DNA from: Candidatus Latescibacterota bacterium
Lineage (GTDB): Bacteria; Latescibacterota; UBA2968; UBA8231
Assembly: GCA_007136405.1 (NCBI GenBank)
Contig: SLHA01000023.1
Span: 1 to 49,738, forward strand
Length of the DNA: 49,738 nt
Reading direction: 5' to 3'
Shown here: positions 1 through 8,619 of the stretch, one piece after another
Layout: each line of letters starts with the position of its first letter
Position numbering within the stretch: the stretch's first letter is position 1
Translations under genes and position numbers: made by a program
The notes under the pieces: generated by a model
Told to the model about the DNA's origin: nothing
Seen by the model: the letters and a program-made list of their open reading frames with translations, nothing else
Database searches by the model: none

Positions 1-82
1 ACCCGGCCAGCACCCAGCAGGCCAGCATCAGCGCGGTGAACCCTCGCGAACCGCATCGCAGGACTCGGAATGTGTTCGTCAT
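1..82 (-). CDS. Exported protein, N-terminal part only (runs off the window)
   Basis: Minus-strand reading frame opening at an ATG at 82 behind a good ribosome binding site (GAAAGGAAAC, 4-6 bases upstream). The 27 visible residues have basic residues (R, R, R) followed by a hydrophobic stretch (FTALMLACWVLAG), so this is a signal peptide or membrane anchor. A cysteine in the hydrophobic part could be a lipobox, but the cleavage region lies outside the window. It begins only 24 bases after the stop of the PHP-like gene, so it is probably the sixth gene of the rhamnosidase operon. The function cannot be told; an exported sugar-binding or hydrolytic protein would fit the context (inference). Confidence 0.6.
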   Translation of the reverse strand, partial: MTNTFRVLRCGSRGFTALMLACWVLAG

Positions 83-106
83 GGCTGTTTCCTTTCGTCC
101 TGGGCT

Positions 107-1300
107 TCAGCGCTCCCGGTAGATCACCGGCTGCATGAACAGGCGTTCTCCCGATTCGTCTTCGACTTCGACGCGCACGAAAACCGGACGCGTTGCAGAA
201 TAACCCGGTGCAGCGTCACCCGCTGCTTCGTTCTGTGACGCGAACTCGTACAAAGCACGGTCACCGAGTACCGTGTGCACTCTTCCGGCTTCAGTGCAGA
301 AATGGATGGTCGCCTTCCGGCTGGTCTCGACCTGGACGGCCGTGGCCGTGGCCCGGAACCGCTGTATGGTCAAGCCATTGTCCTTGAGGCAGCCGTAGAA
401 ACGTCCCTGACGATAGGCTCTGAGACATTCCTGCTCGGTGAACCCGGTCGTCAGCAGGATGTTCCTGCCGTGCCAGTCGGTGCCCCTTTCCACGCTGTGG
501 TCCGGTACGCAGAAACCCCAGCAGCGCCTGCCGGTGGCCAGCACCCGGTCCCACAACGCCAGCGAAAATCCCGGGGCACACTCGTCCGGTTGGATGTAAC
601 CCGGAGTCTCGTCCCAGTTGCGCCGGCCGCTATAGTCATTGTAAACCTCTAGGCCCAAGACTCGGCTGTCAAAGTCCAGCATCTGGAGCACGTGTTCATC
701 CGTCAGCCGCGAGAACCAGGTGGGATGGCTGATGGTGATGCCGCCGCCGTCCGGGTATTTCAGTTGTTCGATCATGCCTTCGAAGGCGGCCTGCCAGGGG
801 CCGCCGAAACCGATGACGAATCCGTGCGCCTGCAGTCCGTAACGAATTCCCTTGGGATCGAAATTTCCGGAGGTGAATGCGGATCCCGGGCAACAGATGT
901 GACTGCGGGAGTTGGTGAATGAATGATGCTCGCCATTGGGGCTGAAGAGGATGTCCGCGGGAACGCGGTTGAAGGCCGGTCCACCCTCGGTAAACGGCAA
1001 TTCGGACCGGTAGGGCGCCTCGATCTCTTCCTGCCAGGTGATGATGTCGTTCCAGTCGATCGGCGGATCGATCGTCCCGCCGTCCACGCGCCGGGCCGGC
1101 CAGTGCTGGCGCAGGCGGAAATCGCTGGGCCGCGTGCCGGCGTCATACGGCGCTGATGGGTAGTAGTTGGACAGGGGGAAATGCCGGATGCCGTATCGGT
1201 AGCCATTGTCCAGCGCCTTCTGGCTGGTGATGTGCATGTGGTTGGCCGAGCCGATGCGGTGAACGGTGTTCCAGTCGACAGCTGCGTAAGGATCGATCAT
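107..1300 (-). CDS. PHP-like metal-dependent hydrolase
   Basis: 397 residues, ATG at 1300 with AGGAAT eight bases upstream. Near the N-terminus is SANHMHIT, resembling the first His-x-His metal motif of PHP-domain phosphoesterases. Further on are ITISHPTWF, GLEVYND and a C-terminal CVPDHS followed by GTDWHGRN, which would supply the remaining metal ligands; the order matches the PHP family (seen as motifs, family call inferred). The last 100 residues look like the small beta-rich domain often following such PHP domains. No signal peptide, so probably cytosolic. It is the fifth gene of a tight operon with rhamnosidase, dehydrogenase, isomerase and nitrilase-type genes, so a carbohydrate- or ester-derived substrate is likely, but the true substrate is unknown. 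Confidence 0.6.
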   Translation of the reverse strand: MIDPYAAVDWNTVHRIGSANHMHITSQKALDNGYRYGIRHFPLSNYYPSAPYDAGTRPSDFRLRQHWPARRVDGGTIDPPIDWNDIITWQEEIEAPYRSELPFTEGGPAFNRVPADILFSPNGEHHSFTNSRSHICCPGSAFTSGNFDPKGIRYGLQAHGFVIGFGGPWQAAFEGMIEQLKYPDGGGITISHPTWFSRLTDEHVLQMLDFDSRVLGLEVYNDYSGRRNWDETPGYIQPDECAPGFSLALWDRVLATGRRCWGFCVPDHSVERGTDWHGRNILLTTGFTEQECLRAYRQGRFYGCLKDNGLTIQRFRATATAVQVETSRKATIHFCTEAGRVHTVLGDRALYEFASQNEAAGDAAPGYSATRPVFVRVEVEDESGERLFMQPVIYRER

Positions 1301-1354
1301 GGTTCCATTCCTGTAAGGCGGACGGTGGCGTTATGCGGCGCGGCGCCTCGGCCT

Positions 1355-2302
1355 TCAATGCGACCGGCGATATTCCCCTTGCAGCGCCCTCTGGCGGTCA
1401 CGGCGGGCGCGGGCCAGATAGTCCCGCATGGGTTCCAGAGCGAATTCCTCGATCAGTTCGTCCGTCGGTTTGTCCGCCAGCTGCGAACCGAAGACAACCA
1501 CGCATTCCTCCGGCAGCCACTCCACGTGCGCCGCGACAGGTCCGTAGCGTCCGTACAGCGCTTTCAGCTTGTCCAGATTGTAGTCGTGGTGCAACAGGCG
1601 CTGGTCCAGGTCCAGGGTAGCGGTGACCAGAGGCGCGCAGCCGGTGGCGTCCGCGACCGTCCGTTCGATACATGTCAGTTCGCGACCTGCCGCATCCACG
1701 AAGGATGCAGCACCCGCGTGCAGCGCCCCGATCTGAAAGCCGAATTCAAGGGCCCATTTGGTCAGCATGCGTTTGCCGGTCCACATGGAGGACCAGATGA
1801 CCAGTTCGGCCCGGCTGTCGCACAATCCGGCGCCCACCTCGTGATAGTTGAGGTCGAAACAGATACACAGGCCGACTTTCCCGAAATCCGTCTTGAACAC
1901 CGGTGTCTCCGTGCCCGGCAGGACGCCGATGTCCAGTTCACCGTGCGTCGGGAAATATTTGTGATATACTCCGGTGATGCTACCGTCGCGATCGATCAGC
2001 ACGGAACTGTTGCGCCGCCTGTCGCCCTCCATCAAGGCCAGCGGACAGACGATGTACATCGAGTGCTCCCTGGCCTTCCGTGCCATAGCCGTGATCGTCG
2101 GTCCGTCCAGCGGCTCGAACTGCCACGGATCCGCTGCGCCGAGGGTGGTGCAGATCTCGGGAAAGGCGACCAGATCGCTCTGCAGCGCCGCCGCCTGATC
2201 CACGTGAACGCTCATCGCCGCGAGCGTGTTCTGCAGCCGTTCCGGAGCATTCGCCGGCAGCGGCTTGTAGCTGACCAGTGAGATGGTGGCTGTTCTGCTC
2301 AT
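1355..2302 (-). CDS. Carbon-nitrogen hydrolase (nitrilase superfamily)
   Basis: 315 residues from the ATG at 2302, which follows GGAG by nine bases; the frame is open further upstream only through a weak GTG. The three catalytic residues of the nitrilase superfamily are visible: Glu49 (VAFPEIC), Lys115 (YHKYFP) and Cys148 (CICFD), with the usual spacing. Members cleave amides or nitriles through a covalent thioester in the cytoplasm. Family length is about 270-330, so this is full length. It lies between the isomerase and PHP-like genes with gaps of about 55 bases, so it is co-transcribed with the rhamnoside cluster. Its substrate cannot be read from sequence; an N-acyl or N-carbamoyl compound released during aglycone breakdown is one possibility. 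Confidence 0.85.
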   Translation of the reverse strand: MSRTATISLVSYKPLPANAPERLQNTLAAMSVHVDQAAALQSDLVAFPEICTTLGAADPWQFEPLDGPTITAMARKAREHSMYIVCPLALMEGDRRRNSSVLIDRDGSITGVYHKYFPTHGELDIGVLPGTETPVFKTDFGKVGLCICFDLNYHEVGAGLCDSRAELVIWSSMWTGKRMLTKWALEFGFQIGALHAGAASFVDAAGRELTCIERTVADATGCAPLVTATLDLDQRLLHHDYNLDKLKALYGRYGPVAAHVEWLPEECVVVFGSQLADKPTDELIEEFALEPMRDYLARARRDRQRALQGEYRRSH

Positions 2303-2358
2303 GATCACGTTCTCCGGGAAAAGCCGCGGGAAGCAGTATTGTGCCGTCCGGTCCGCCC

Positions 2359-3336
2359 CTACAATTCCAGATGCTGACGGGCGTAGTCGATGCACTTCCG
2401 GTTGTATTCGTCTTCCAACCGGATTTTCAGTTGCAGCGACAGGCCGCTGGTGGCCGGCAACGGTGCGGCCGGCGGGTTTTCCTTCACCAGTTTCAACACC
2501 CGGGCCAGGTCGCGGCCCGGCAACGGACTGTACGCATCATCGAACGTGGTCCAGTAGGTATCGGTGAAAACCGGAATCATCAATGGATCGCGGGTGATCA
2601 TTTCCAGATCGATGATCATGTCCGGATCGACGTTCCGCAGCATCTTGACGATGGTGACCAGGTCGATGATTCCCTCGCCGAGTGGCACTTCGGAAAGCAG
2701 GAAACCGTCTTCGTATTCCTGCACAGCCATATCCTTGATGTGCGCGAAACACGCATAGGGCACCAGCGTTCGCGCCGTGTCCATCGGATCTTCGCACAGC
2801 GACAGATTGTTGCCGAAATCCAGACAGACGCCGACCCACTCACTGCCCAGTTGCCGCAGCCAGTCCGCCAGTTCCTCGGAACGCCAGCCCTTGTGGTTTT
2901 CCACGCCCAGCTTGATCCGGTATTTGCGCAGCACCGGCTCTGCCAGTTCCATCTGCCGCTTGCACCCTTCGAGCATCTCGACGAACGGTTGCAGACGGTC
3001 AAATTCCTCATAGCGGCGCCCGGTCATGGCGGCGTGAAAAACCACCGCTCCGGCGTCCTTGTACGCCTTCACCTGGGCCTCGAACTCAGGCACCTCGCTT
3101 TGCTGCCGCGGCAGTCTGGGATCGCAGACCAGGTGCATGCCGAGACTCTCCAGCCGTTGACGAAATGATCGGATCGTTTCCGGATCGGTAGAGGGTGGAT
3201 TCATCTGCACCCCGCCCATGCCGATGCGGTTGCAATGGTCGATCATGTCGAAGGCGATGGCGCCTTCTCTGGCGGCCCTGGAACGGTTGCTGAAGGCCGT
3301 GGGCGCGCCTCCCAGGCGCGGATAGCTGGTGGTCAT
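2359..3336 (-). CDS. Sugar phosphate isomerase/epimerase-like TIM-barrel protein
   Basis: 325 residues; ATG at 3336 with AGGAAAGGA just upstream. The fold is the xylose isomerase/AP endonuclease-2 type. All four usual metal ligands can be placed: Glu in LGVENHKG, Asp in VCLDFGNN, His in CFAHIKDM and Glu in IIDLEM. Such proteins isomerise or epimerise keto sugars and inosose-like compounds using a divalent metal. It sits 45 bases downstream of the Gfo/Idh/MocA dehydrogenase; this pairing is common in pathways that oxidise a sugar or inositol and then epimerise the keto product. The C-terminal 50 residues (rich in Leu, Pro and charged residues) extend beyond the core barrel. The precise substrate is unknown. 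Confidence 0.82.
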   Translation of the reverse strand: MTTSYPRLGGAPTAFSNRSRAAREGAIAFDMIDHCNRIGMGGVQMNPPSTDPETIRSFRQRLESLGMHLVCDPRLPRQQSEVPEFEAQVKAYKDAGAVVFHAAMTGRRYEEFDRLQPFVEMLEGCKRQMELAEPVLRKYRIKLGVENHKGWRSEELADWLRQLGSEWVGVCLDFGNNLSLCEDPMDTARTLVPYACFAHIKDMAVQEYEDGFLLSEVPLGEGIIDLVTIVKMLRNVDPDMIIDLEMITRDPLMIPVFTDTYWTTFDDAYSPLPGRDLARVLKLVKENPPAAPLPATSGLSLQLKIRLEDEYNRKCIDYARQHLEL

Positions 3337-3381
3337 GGATTCCTTTCCTGTTGGCGTTCAGTCCGAGTGTTGATCGGCGTT

Positions 3382-4842
3382 CTATCCGAGCGCGTCTTTC
3401 AGGGCCCGATCCCAGGGCGCTCGGTATTCCTTGACGCACATCGCCGCGGCCTCCGGGTCTCCTGTCACCCTCTCCTGCTCCGGATCCCAGTGAATCGTGC
3501 GACCGAGTCGGAGCGACAGGTTGGCCAGATGGCAGGCCGTCGCCACGCGATGCCCGTCTTCTACGTCACACAGCGGTCGTTGGCGCGTCCGCATGCAGTT
3601 CAGCCAATCCTGCTTGTTCATCGCCAGCGTGTCTTGCCCTCCCACCCCGTATATGGCATCCGCCGTCACGCCGGTGCCTTTGGAGGGTTCGATCCAAGGC
3701 ACCGGTTCCGCCTTCGTATGCACCGGCCCGCCCACCGGTTGCCCCGAGAAACTGGGAATGGCGTTGAGCGGCTCCACCTTGACTTCAGGAAGCACTTCCC
3801 AGTTACCGGACAGTACCATGGTTCCACGGGTTCCCAGATAGAGCTGGCCCCGCTTCTCGGCATCCGGAATCGACGCCCCGGCATTCGCTTCGCGGATGGT
3901 GGCGTTCATGGTGAAACCGGGAGTGGACGGATCCGGTCCGGGGAACACCCACGTCGTATCCTGCACGTCCGGAGTCTCGCCGTCGTCCTCCAGGGCGTAG
4001 CGCCCGCCGACGGAGGACACCATCGTCGGGCCTCGGACCTGCATCACGTACATCACCTGGTCGATGATGTGGGCGCCCAGATTCGTCATCTGACCTCCCG
4101 AGAAATCCCAGAACCAGCGAAAATGGTACAGGGCGCGGTGGGCAGTGTACGGCTTTTTCTCGGCCGGGCCCAGCCACATATCGTAATCCATGCCTGCCGG
4201 CGGCTCCGATGGCGGCATGAGGCCGAAACCCGGATAGATATTGCGAATGGCGGACCAGCGGACGGAGTGGATCTTGCCCAATATGCCGCTCTGGACCACT
4301 CTTCTGGAATCCAGCACACCGCTGTAGTGCCGGCGCTGGGTCCCCACGACCACGATCCGCCCGTACTTCCTTGCCGCCTGAACCATCCACTTGCCTTCGT
4401 CGATGAACAAGGTCAGCGGCTTTTCGACATACACATCCTTGCCCGCCTGGCAGGCCATGATGGTCTGCAGCGCGTGCCAGTGATCCGGCGTGGAGATCAC
4501 CACGCCGTGGATATCGCTGTCGTCCAGCATCTGCCGGAAATCCCCGTAGCCCCTGGCGCCGGCATTCTCCAGATAGGCCAGTCCTTCTTCCAACCGCGGC
4601 CGGTCCGCTTCACATATACCGAGCAGGTCGACATCCTTGCGTTTCTTGAGATCGTTGACGTGCTGCTTGCCGATCAACCCGAAGCCGATGAATCCCACCC
4701 CGATACGATCATTGGCTCCGGGCACGCGACCATATGAGGCGGCATCCATGGCCGGCGCGCGGGTTGAGTGCACTGGTTCACGACAAGCGTCCTGGCCGGC
4801 CCGGTGGCCGCTCCCGGACGCAGCGTTGAAATTTCCTGACAT
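3382..4842 (-). CDS. Gfo/Idh/MocA family NAD(P)-dependent dehydrogenase
   Basis: 486 residues from the ATG at 4842, preceded by AAGGA seven bases upstream; an upstream extension of the frame lacks a better site. After a roughly 45-residue low-complexity N-terminal stretch comes the Rossmann motif VGFIGFGLIG, the acidic residue near the second strand, and the family signature DVYVEKPLTL. A catalytic-domain segment with NLGAHIIDQV corresponds to the conserved D/N-x-G-x-H-x-x-D region. Long members of this kind in environmental genomes often carry a Tat signal; here no twin-arginine motif is seen in the head, so a cytosolic location is more likely. It probably oxidises a sugar or sugar acid released by the rhamnosidase downstream of transport (inference). 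Confidence 0.88.
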   Translation of the reverse strand: MSGNFNAASGSGHRAGQDACREPVHSTRAPAMDAASYGRVPGANDRIGVGFIGFGLIGKQHVNDLKKRKDVDLLGICEADRPRLEEGLAYLENAGARGYGDFRQMLDDSDIHGVVISTPDHWHALQTIMACQAGKDVYVEKPLTLFIDEGKWMVQAARKYGRIVVVGTQRRHYSGVLDSRRVVQSGILGKIHSVRWSAIRNIYPGFGLMPPSEPPAGMDYDMWLGPAEKKPYTAHRALYHFRWFWDFSGGQMTNLGAHIIDQVMYVMQVRGPTMVSSVGGRYALEDDGETPDVQDTTWVFPGPDPSTPGFTMNATIREANAGASIPDAEKRGQLYLGTRGTMVLSGNWEVLPEVKVEPLNAIPSFSGQPVGGPVHTKAEPVPWIEPSKGTGVTADAIYGVGGQDTLAMNKQDWLNCMRTRQRPLCDVEDGHRVATACHLANLSLRLGRTIHWDPEQERVTGDPEAAAMCVKEYRAPWDRALKDALG

Positions 4843-4926
4843 ATCCAGATCCTTCTTGTGGTTTTCGGTTTGGCACACCGGTCGATGGATCGACATGACC
4901 AACAGGGAATCTACAGGCAACCGGTT

Positions 4927-7677
4927 TCACGACGTTGACGGTGCGCTAAACCGGTAGCTCCCGGAGAGGACGTCCACGGTGACCCCATGAGCGTCGGCCA
5001 TCACCGATTCGATACCACGGCGATCGCACAGCCCTTCACCGCCTTCGCGTACCGCATCGGGCTCGGTGGTGGGCACGCTGACGGTGGCGCTGGTGTTCGG
5101 AGGCACGTCCACATCCAGGGTAAAGGACCCCGCCTGGCGCGTCCAGGCCACGGCAAACAGCCCGTGTTGCGACCGGTAGCTCCCCCGGGCCCAGGTCAGG
5201 CTGCCGCCGGGCCGAGGCCGGATGATGGCGTGCTTCATGCCGGGGGCCGCGGGGTCGAATTCCAGGCCCAGCACTACCGTGTACAGCCATTCTCCCACCG
5301 CTCCGATGGAGTAGTGGTTGAAGCTGTTCATGCCCTTGTTCTGGAAGCCGCGTCCCTTCACATAACCATCCCAACGCTCCCAGACGGTCGTCGCGCCCTG
5401 GTCGATAGTGTACAGCCAGGACGGGAAGCGATGGCTCTCCACCAGCTCACAGGCGAGCTCGTTGTGCCCCCGCCGCGACAGCTCCCGGATCATGTGGATG
5501 GTGCTGATGAACCCGGTGGACAGGCGCCGGTCATACGCCTCGATGCGGTCGATCAGCCGGGCCACGGCGGCAGGCTGCATCGACGGCGGCAGTAGATCGA
5601 ACCCCAGAGCGATGGCGTAGGTCGATTGCGTATCGCCCTCGATGGTGCCATCGGCGGCGACGAACTCGCGCACGAAGGCGGCGCGCACCTGCGCGGCCAG
5701 GTCGGTGTAGCGGGCGGCATCGCCGGGCTGCCGCAGCACCGTGGCGATGCGTGCCAGCAGGCTGGCGGAAAGGGCGAAAAACGCCGTGGCGAAGACCGGT
5801 TTGGGTATGCTGGCGCCCGTGGCCGGGTAGTCCTCGGCGATCAACGTGTCGCCGTTGAGCCAGTCGCCGTAGTTGCTGCCCCAGTCGCGCCAGACACCAT
5901 CCGGATTGCGGGCCCGGATGCAGTCGACGTAGCGCCGCATGGCATCGTAATGCTCCGCCAGCAGCCGGATGTCGCCGCTGGCCACATACGTGTGCCAGGG
6001 TACGATGATGCCGGCATCAGCCCACCCCGGGCCGAAAGAGAATTCGTGTTCGGAGCGAAACGGATGGGGAGCGAAGTCCGTGAAGGCGCCAGAGGCGCCC
6101 TGGGCATCGCGCATGTCGGTGGTGTACTTGGCGAAGAAGGCGGCCATGTCCATGTTGAACAGCGCGGTCCGGGCGAAGACCTGGGCGTCGCCGGTCCAGC
6201 CCATGCGCTCGTTGCGCTGGGGACAGTCCGTGGGAATGGCGTGCATGTTGCCGCGTTGGGTCCACAGGATATTGCGCCAAAGCTGCTCGAGAGGCGGATT
6301 CGAGCAGTTGAAGCTGCCGGTCACCGGGGGATTGTTGGAGAACGCGCGTGCCACCAAACATTCCGCCGGCGGTGCCTGCGGCAATCCCGTTACTTCCACA
6401 TACTGAAAGCCATGGAAGGTGAAACGGGGATGGACGGTGCGCGATCCCCGGCCGTCGAGAATGTACGTATCCGTCTGCGTGGCCAGGCGCAGGTTTTCGG
6501 TATGGAGCGTGCCGTCCAGCTCCAGCATCTCACCGTGTCGCAGACGCACTTCGGTGCCGGCGGGACCGTCCAGTTCGATCTCGCACCAGCCGGCCAGATT
6601 CTGCCCCATGTCGAAGATAAAGACGCCCGGCTCCGGCTCGGTCACCGACACCGGTTCGAGGGTGGCGAAAATCTGGATCGGTTCGTGGCGCTGCGCCGTC
6701 ACGGGAGCGTCCATGGCCTCGTCGACATACACCGGCTGCCAATCCGAGTCATCATAATCCGGGCAATCCCAACCGGGACGCTCCAGACGGAAGTCCACCG
6801 TCTCCCCCAGGAAGTGGTCGGAACAGCGGATCGGGCCATCCGGGCACAGCTTCCAGGCGCTGTCCGTACCCACCGTGTCCGTGGTGCCGTCGGCGTATTC
6901 CAGATGCAACTGGCAGCGGAACCGGCGCGCCGAGCCGTAGTAACGCTGACGCAGTCGATCGCCGGGACCCAGCAGGCCCAGGTACCAGCCATCCGCCAGC
7001 TGGGCACCCAGCGCATTGTCTCCCGGCTGGATCAGATCTGTCACCTCATAGGCCTGGTACAGGACGCGGCGATCATAGTCGGTCCATTCAGGGGTCAGAT
7101 AGCGGTCGCCGACCCGTTGTCCGTTGAGCCGAACCTCGTATTCGCCCAGGGCCGTGGAGTACATTACCGCACTTCGAACCGGTCCGCGCGTGCAGAAGCA
7201 GCGGCGCAACAGAGGGCAGGGAGGTGACTGCTGGACTTCGATGCGCTCGTTGCGCGCTTCGTCCAGAACCTGGATGGAGCGTGTCGGCTCGTGTTCGGCA
7301 CCGATCCAGGCCGCCTGCCAGTCTTCCGGATGCAGCAGTCCCATCTGCCACCAGGCGGACTCGCCTGAGGTATACCGCGTACCCGTCTCGTCCCAGACGA
7401 TCACCTTCCAGTAACACCACTGGTGTGACTCCAGCGCCTGACCGGCGTAGGCGATATGGGTGGATGCATCCGATTTTAGGCGACCGGAGTCCCACAGGTC
7501 ACCCGTGTCCTGGTCCAGACCGGTCTGACTGGTGGCCACCAGTATCCGGTAGGCCGACTGTCGCTGTCCGCGGCGCGTCTTGTCGGCGCGTTCGTAGCGC
7601 CAGCTCAGCCGCGGCTGGGCTACATCGATACCCAGGGGATTGGTCAGATGTTCAACGCGTACGTCGACAGGACGCAT
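4927..7677 (-). CDS. Alpha-L-rhamnosidase, GH78
   Basis: 916 residues, ATG at 7677 after AAAGGAACG. The N-terminal part (VEHLTNPLGIDVAQPRLSW) is the typical GH78 beta-sandwich start, followed by a second sandwich with the WISA-like segment. The (alpha/alpha)6 barrel holds DCPQRNERMGWTGD, with Asp484, the general acid Glu490 and Asp497, and a later Glu767 in VWERW; these match the acidic residues reported for GH78 enzymes. The usual Asp before the Glu is Asn here. No signal peptide, so the enzyme should act in the cytoplasm on imported rhamnosides. It is the first gene of the minus-strand operon running to the window start, and so likely gives the operon its substrate class. Confidence 0.95.
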   Translation of the reverse strand: MRPVDVRVEHLTNPLGIDVAQPRLSWRYERADKTRRGQRQSAYRILVATSQTGLDQDTGDLWDSGRLKSDASTHIAYAGQALESHQWCYWKVIVWDETGTRYTSGESAWWQMGLLHPEDWQAAWIGAEHEPTRSIQVLDEARNERIEVQQSPPCPLLRRCFCTRGPVRSAVMYSTALGEYEVRLNGQRVGDRYLTPEWTDYDRRVLYQAYEVTDLIQPGDNALGAQLADGWYLGLLGPGDRLRQRYYGSARRFRCQLHLEYADGTTDTVGTDSAWKLCPDGPIRCSDHFLGETVDFRLERPGWDCPDYDDSDWQPVYVDEAMDAPVTAQRHEPIQIFATLEPVSVTEPEPGVFIFDMGQNLAGWCEIELDGPAGTEVRLRHGEMLELDGTLHTENLRLATQTDTYILDGRGSRTVHPRFTFHGFQYVEVTGLPQAPPAECLVARAFSNNPPVTGSFNCSNPPLEQLWRNILWTQRGNMHAIPTDCPQRNERMGWTGDAQVFARTALFNMDMAAFFAKYTTDMRDAQGASGAFTDFAPHPFRSEHEFSFGPGWADAGIIVPWHTYVASGDIRLLAEHYDAMRRYVDCIRARNPDGVWRDWGSNYGDWLNGDTLIAEDYPATGASIPKPVFATAFFALSASLLARIATVLRQPGDAARYTDLAAQVRAAFVREFVAADGTIEGDTQSTYAIALGFDLLPPSMQPAAVARLIDRIEAYDRRLSTGFISTIHMIRELSRRGHNELACELVESHRFPSWLYTIDQGATTVWERWDGYVKGRGFQNKGMNSFNHYSIGAVGEWLYTVVLGLEFDPAAPGMKHAIIRPRPGGSLTWARGSYRSQHGLFAVAWTRQAGSFTLDVDVPPNTSATVSVPTTEPDAVREGGEGLCDRRGIESVMADAHGVTVDVLSGSYRFSAPSTS

Positions 7678-7756
7678 GGTCGTTCCTTTCTGATCGGACA
7701 GCAGATGCCGCAGCGCACCGTCCGGGACAGCACATCCCGGGGCCGGGACACCCTCC

Positions 7757-7791
7757 CGGGCAACGGGCGATCGTCAACGGGCAACGGGCGA
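7757..7791. repeat. 14-base direct repeat, two copies
   Basis: CGGGCAACGGGCGA occurs at 7757-7770 and again at 7778-7791, a 21-base period. It lies about 80 bases upstream of the rhamnosidase start, within the presumed leader of that operon. Could be a regulator site or a slippage duplication. Confidence 0.7.
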
Positions 7792-7828
7792 CCGCGCAGC
7801 ATTCCGTGAGACGCCGGACCGACGCAGA

Positions 7829-7885
7829 GCGCCGTCAGGGTGCGCCTTTCAGTATGCGCCGTCAAGGGTGCGCCGTCAGGGTGCG
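7829..7885. repeat. 16-base repeat, three copies
   Basis: GCGCCGTCAGGGTGCG appears at 7829-7844 and 7870-7885, with a one-base-longer copy at 7856-7872 whose last bases overlap the third copy. It is 150-210 bases upstream of the rhamnosidase start and inside the distal part of the AbrB-like frame. Confidence 0.75.
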
Positions 7886-8091
7886 TCGATGCCGTCTCTT
7901 TTGTATTTCGAACTCGGTGTCGGTCCTCTTCGCGCATGGCACAGGCCGGCGGTTGTCGCTCCGGGTTCCTTTGGACGCGTACTCGTGACAGCCAGGAGCT
8001 GCATCTTCCGGCCTGGAAACCGCTGAAGGCACTCACGGATGGGCGCCGGGATCACCACCTGGTCTTCTGCGGTGGCGGTGATGGCCGACAT
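7876..8091 (-). pseudogene. Possible AbrB/MazE-type antitoxin remnant
   Basis: 71-residue minus-strand frame from an ATG at 8091 with GGAAGA seven bases upstream. Residues 10-37 (DQVVIPAPIRECL, then FPGRKMQLLAV) match the swapped-hairpin AbrB/SpoVT pattern: Q-VVIP-x-x-IR-x-x-L, then PG-x-K/R, then a hydrophobic strand. After about residue 45 the sequence becomes low-complexity and runs into the triple repeat. AbrB-type VapB antitoxins are normally followed by a PIN toxin, and none is visible. I read it as a truncated antitoxin or a small surviving AbrB regulator. The rest of 7678-8619 holds only repeats (also CCAGC-rich copies around 8185-8265) and, presumably, the divergent promoters of the flanking genes, which I could not place. 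Confidence 0.35.
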
Positions 8092-8619
8092 GACCCGTCT
8101 TCCAGCGATAGGAGCAATGATTACGGTACACCGTTGGAAGGGGCCGTGTCAAACGCATATCGGGTATCGGGGGCGCACGCGCGGCCAGCCTGCGACCAGC
8201 TTGCAACCAGCTGCCGGCTAGCTTGCGGCCAGCAATCGTGCGGGCGTGGACCGGCAACCAGCTTATCGTGTCGTCATCGCATCCTACTCCGGTATAGAAC
8301 CCATGTGCGCCCGACGATGGCCTGCCTGGCGCCGTTGTTCCGCAAACACCATACTTAGCGTGATGGCGGCTCCGGCAGCGTCAGTCAGGGCTGTCCGCAC
8401 CCGCCATGAACGTCTGGCGAGCGCCGGTCGTGGCGGTCGCTGGGCGCGGACCAGGCATGCGTCCGGAAAACTTACCAAGCCGCAAACGCTGCCGGACTCT
8501 CACTGGCACACGTCGGCCGCGGCTGCATGCGGGCAACCGGCATAACCACAAAAGCGGGGCGGCCCCCACATGGAACCCGTTCCAGGCTGCCTCATGCACA
8601 CCGGAGGGCAACTGATACC

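Noticed and set aside
1181-2281. Long plus-strand frame opposite the nitrilase and PHP-like genes
   Set aside because: It mirrors two genes with clear catalytic motifs and has the Arg/Gly/Val-rich composition of a shadow frame in GC-rich DNA.
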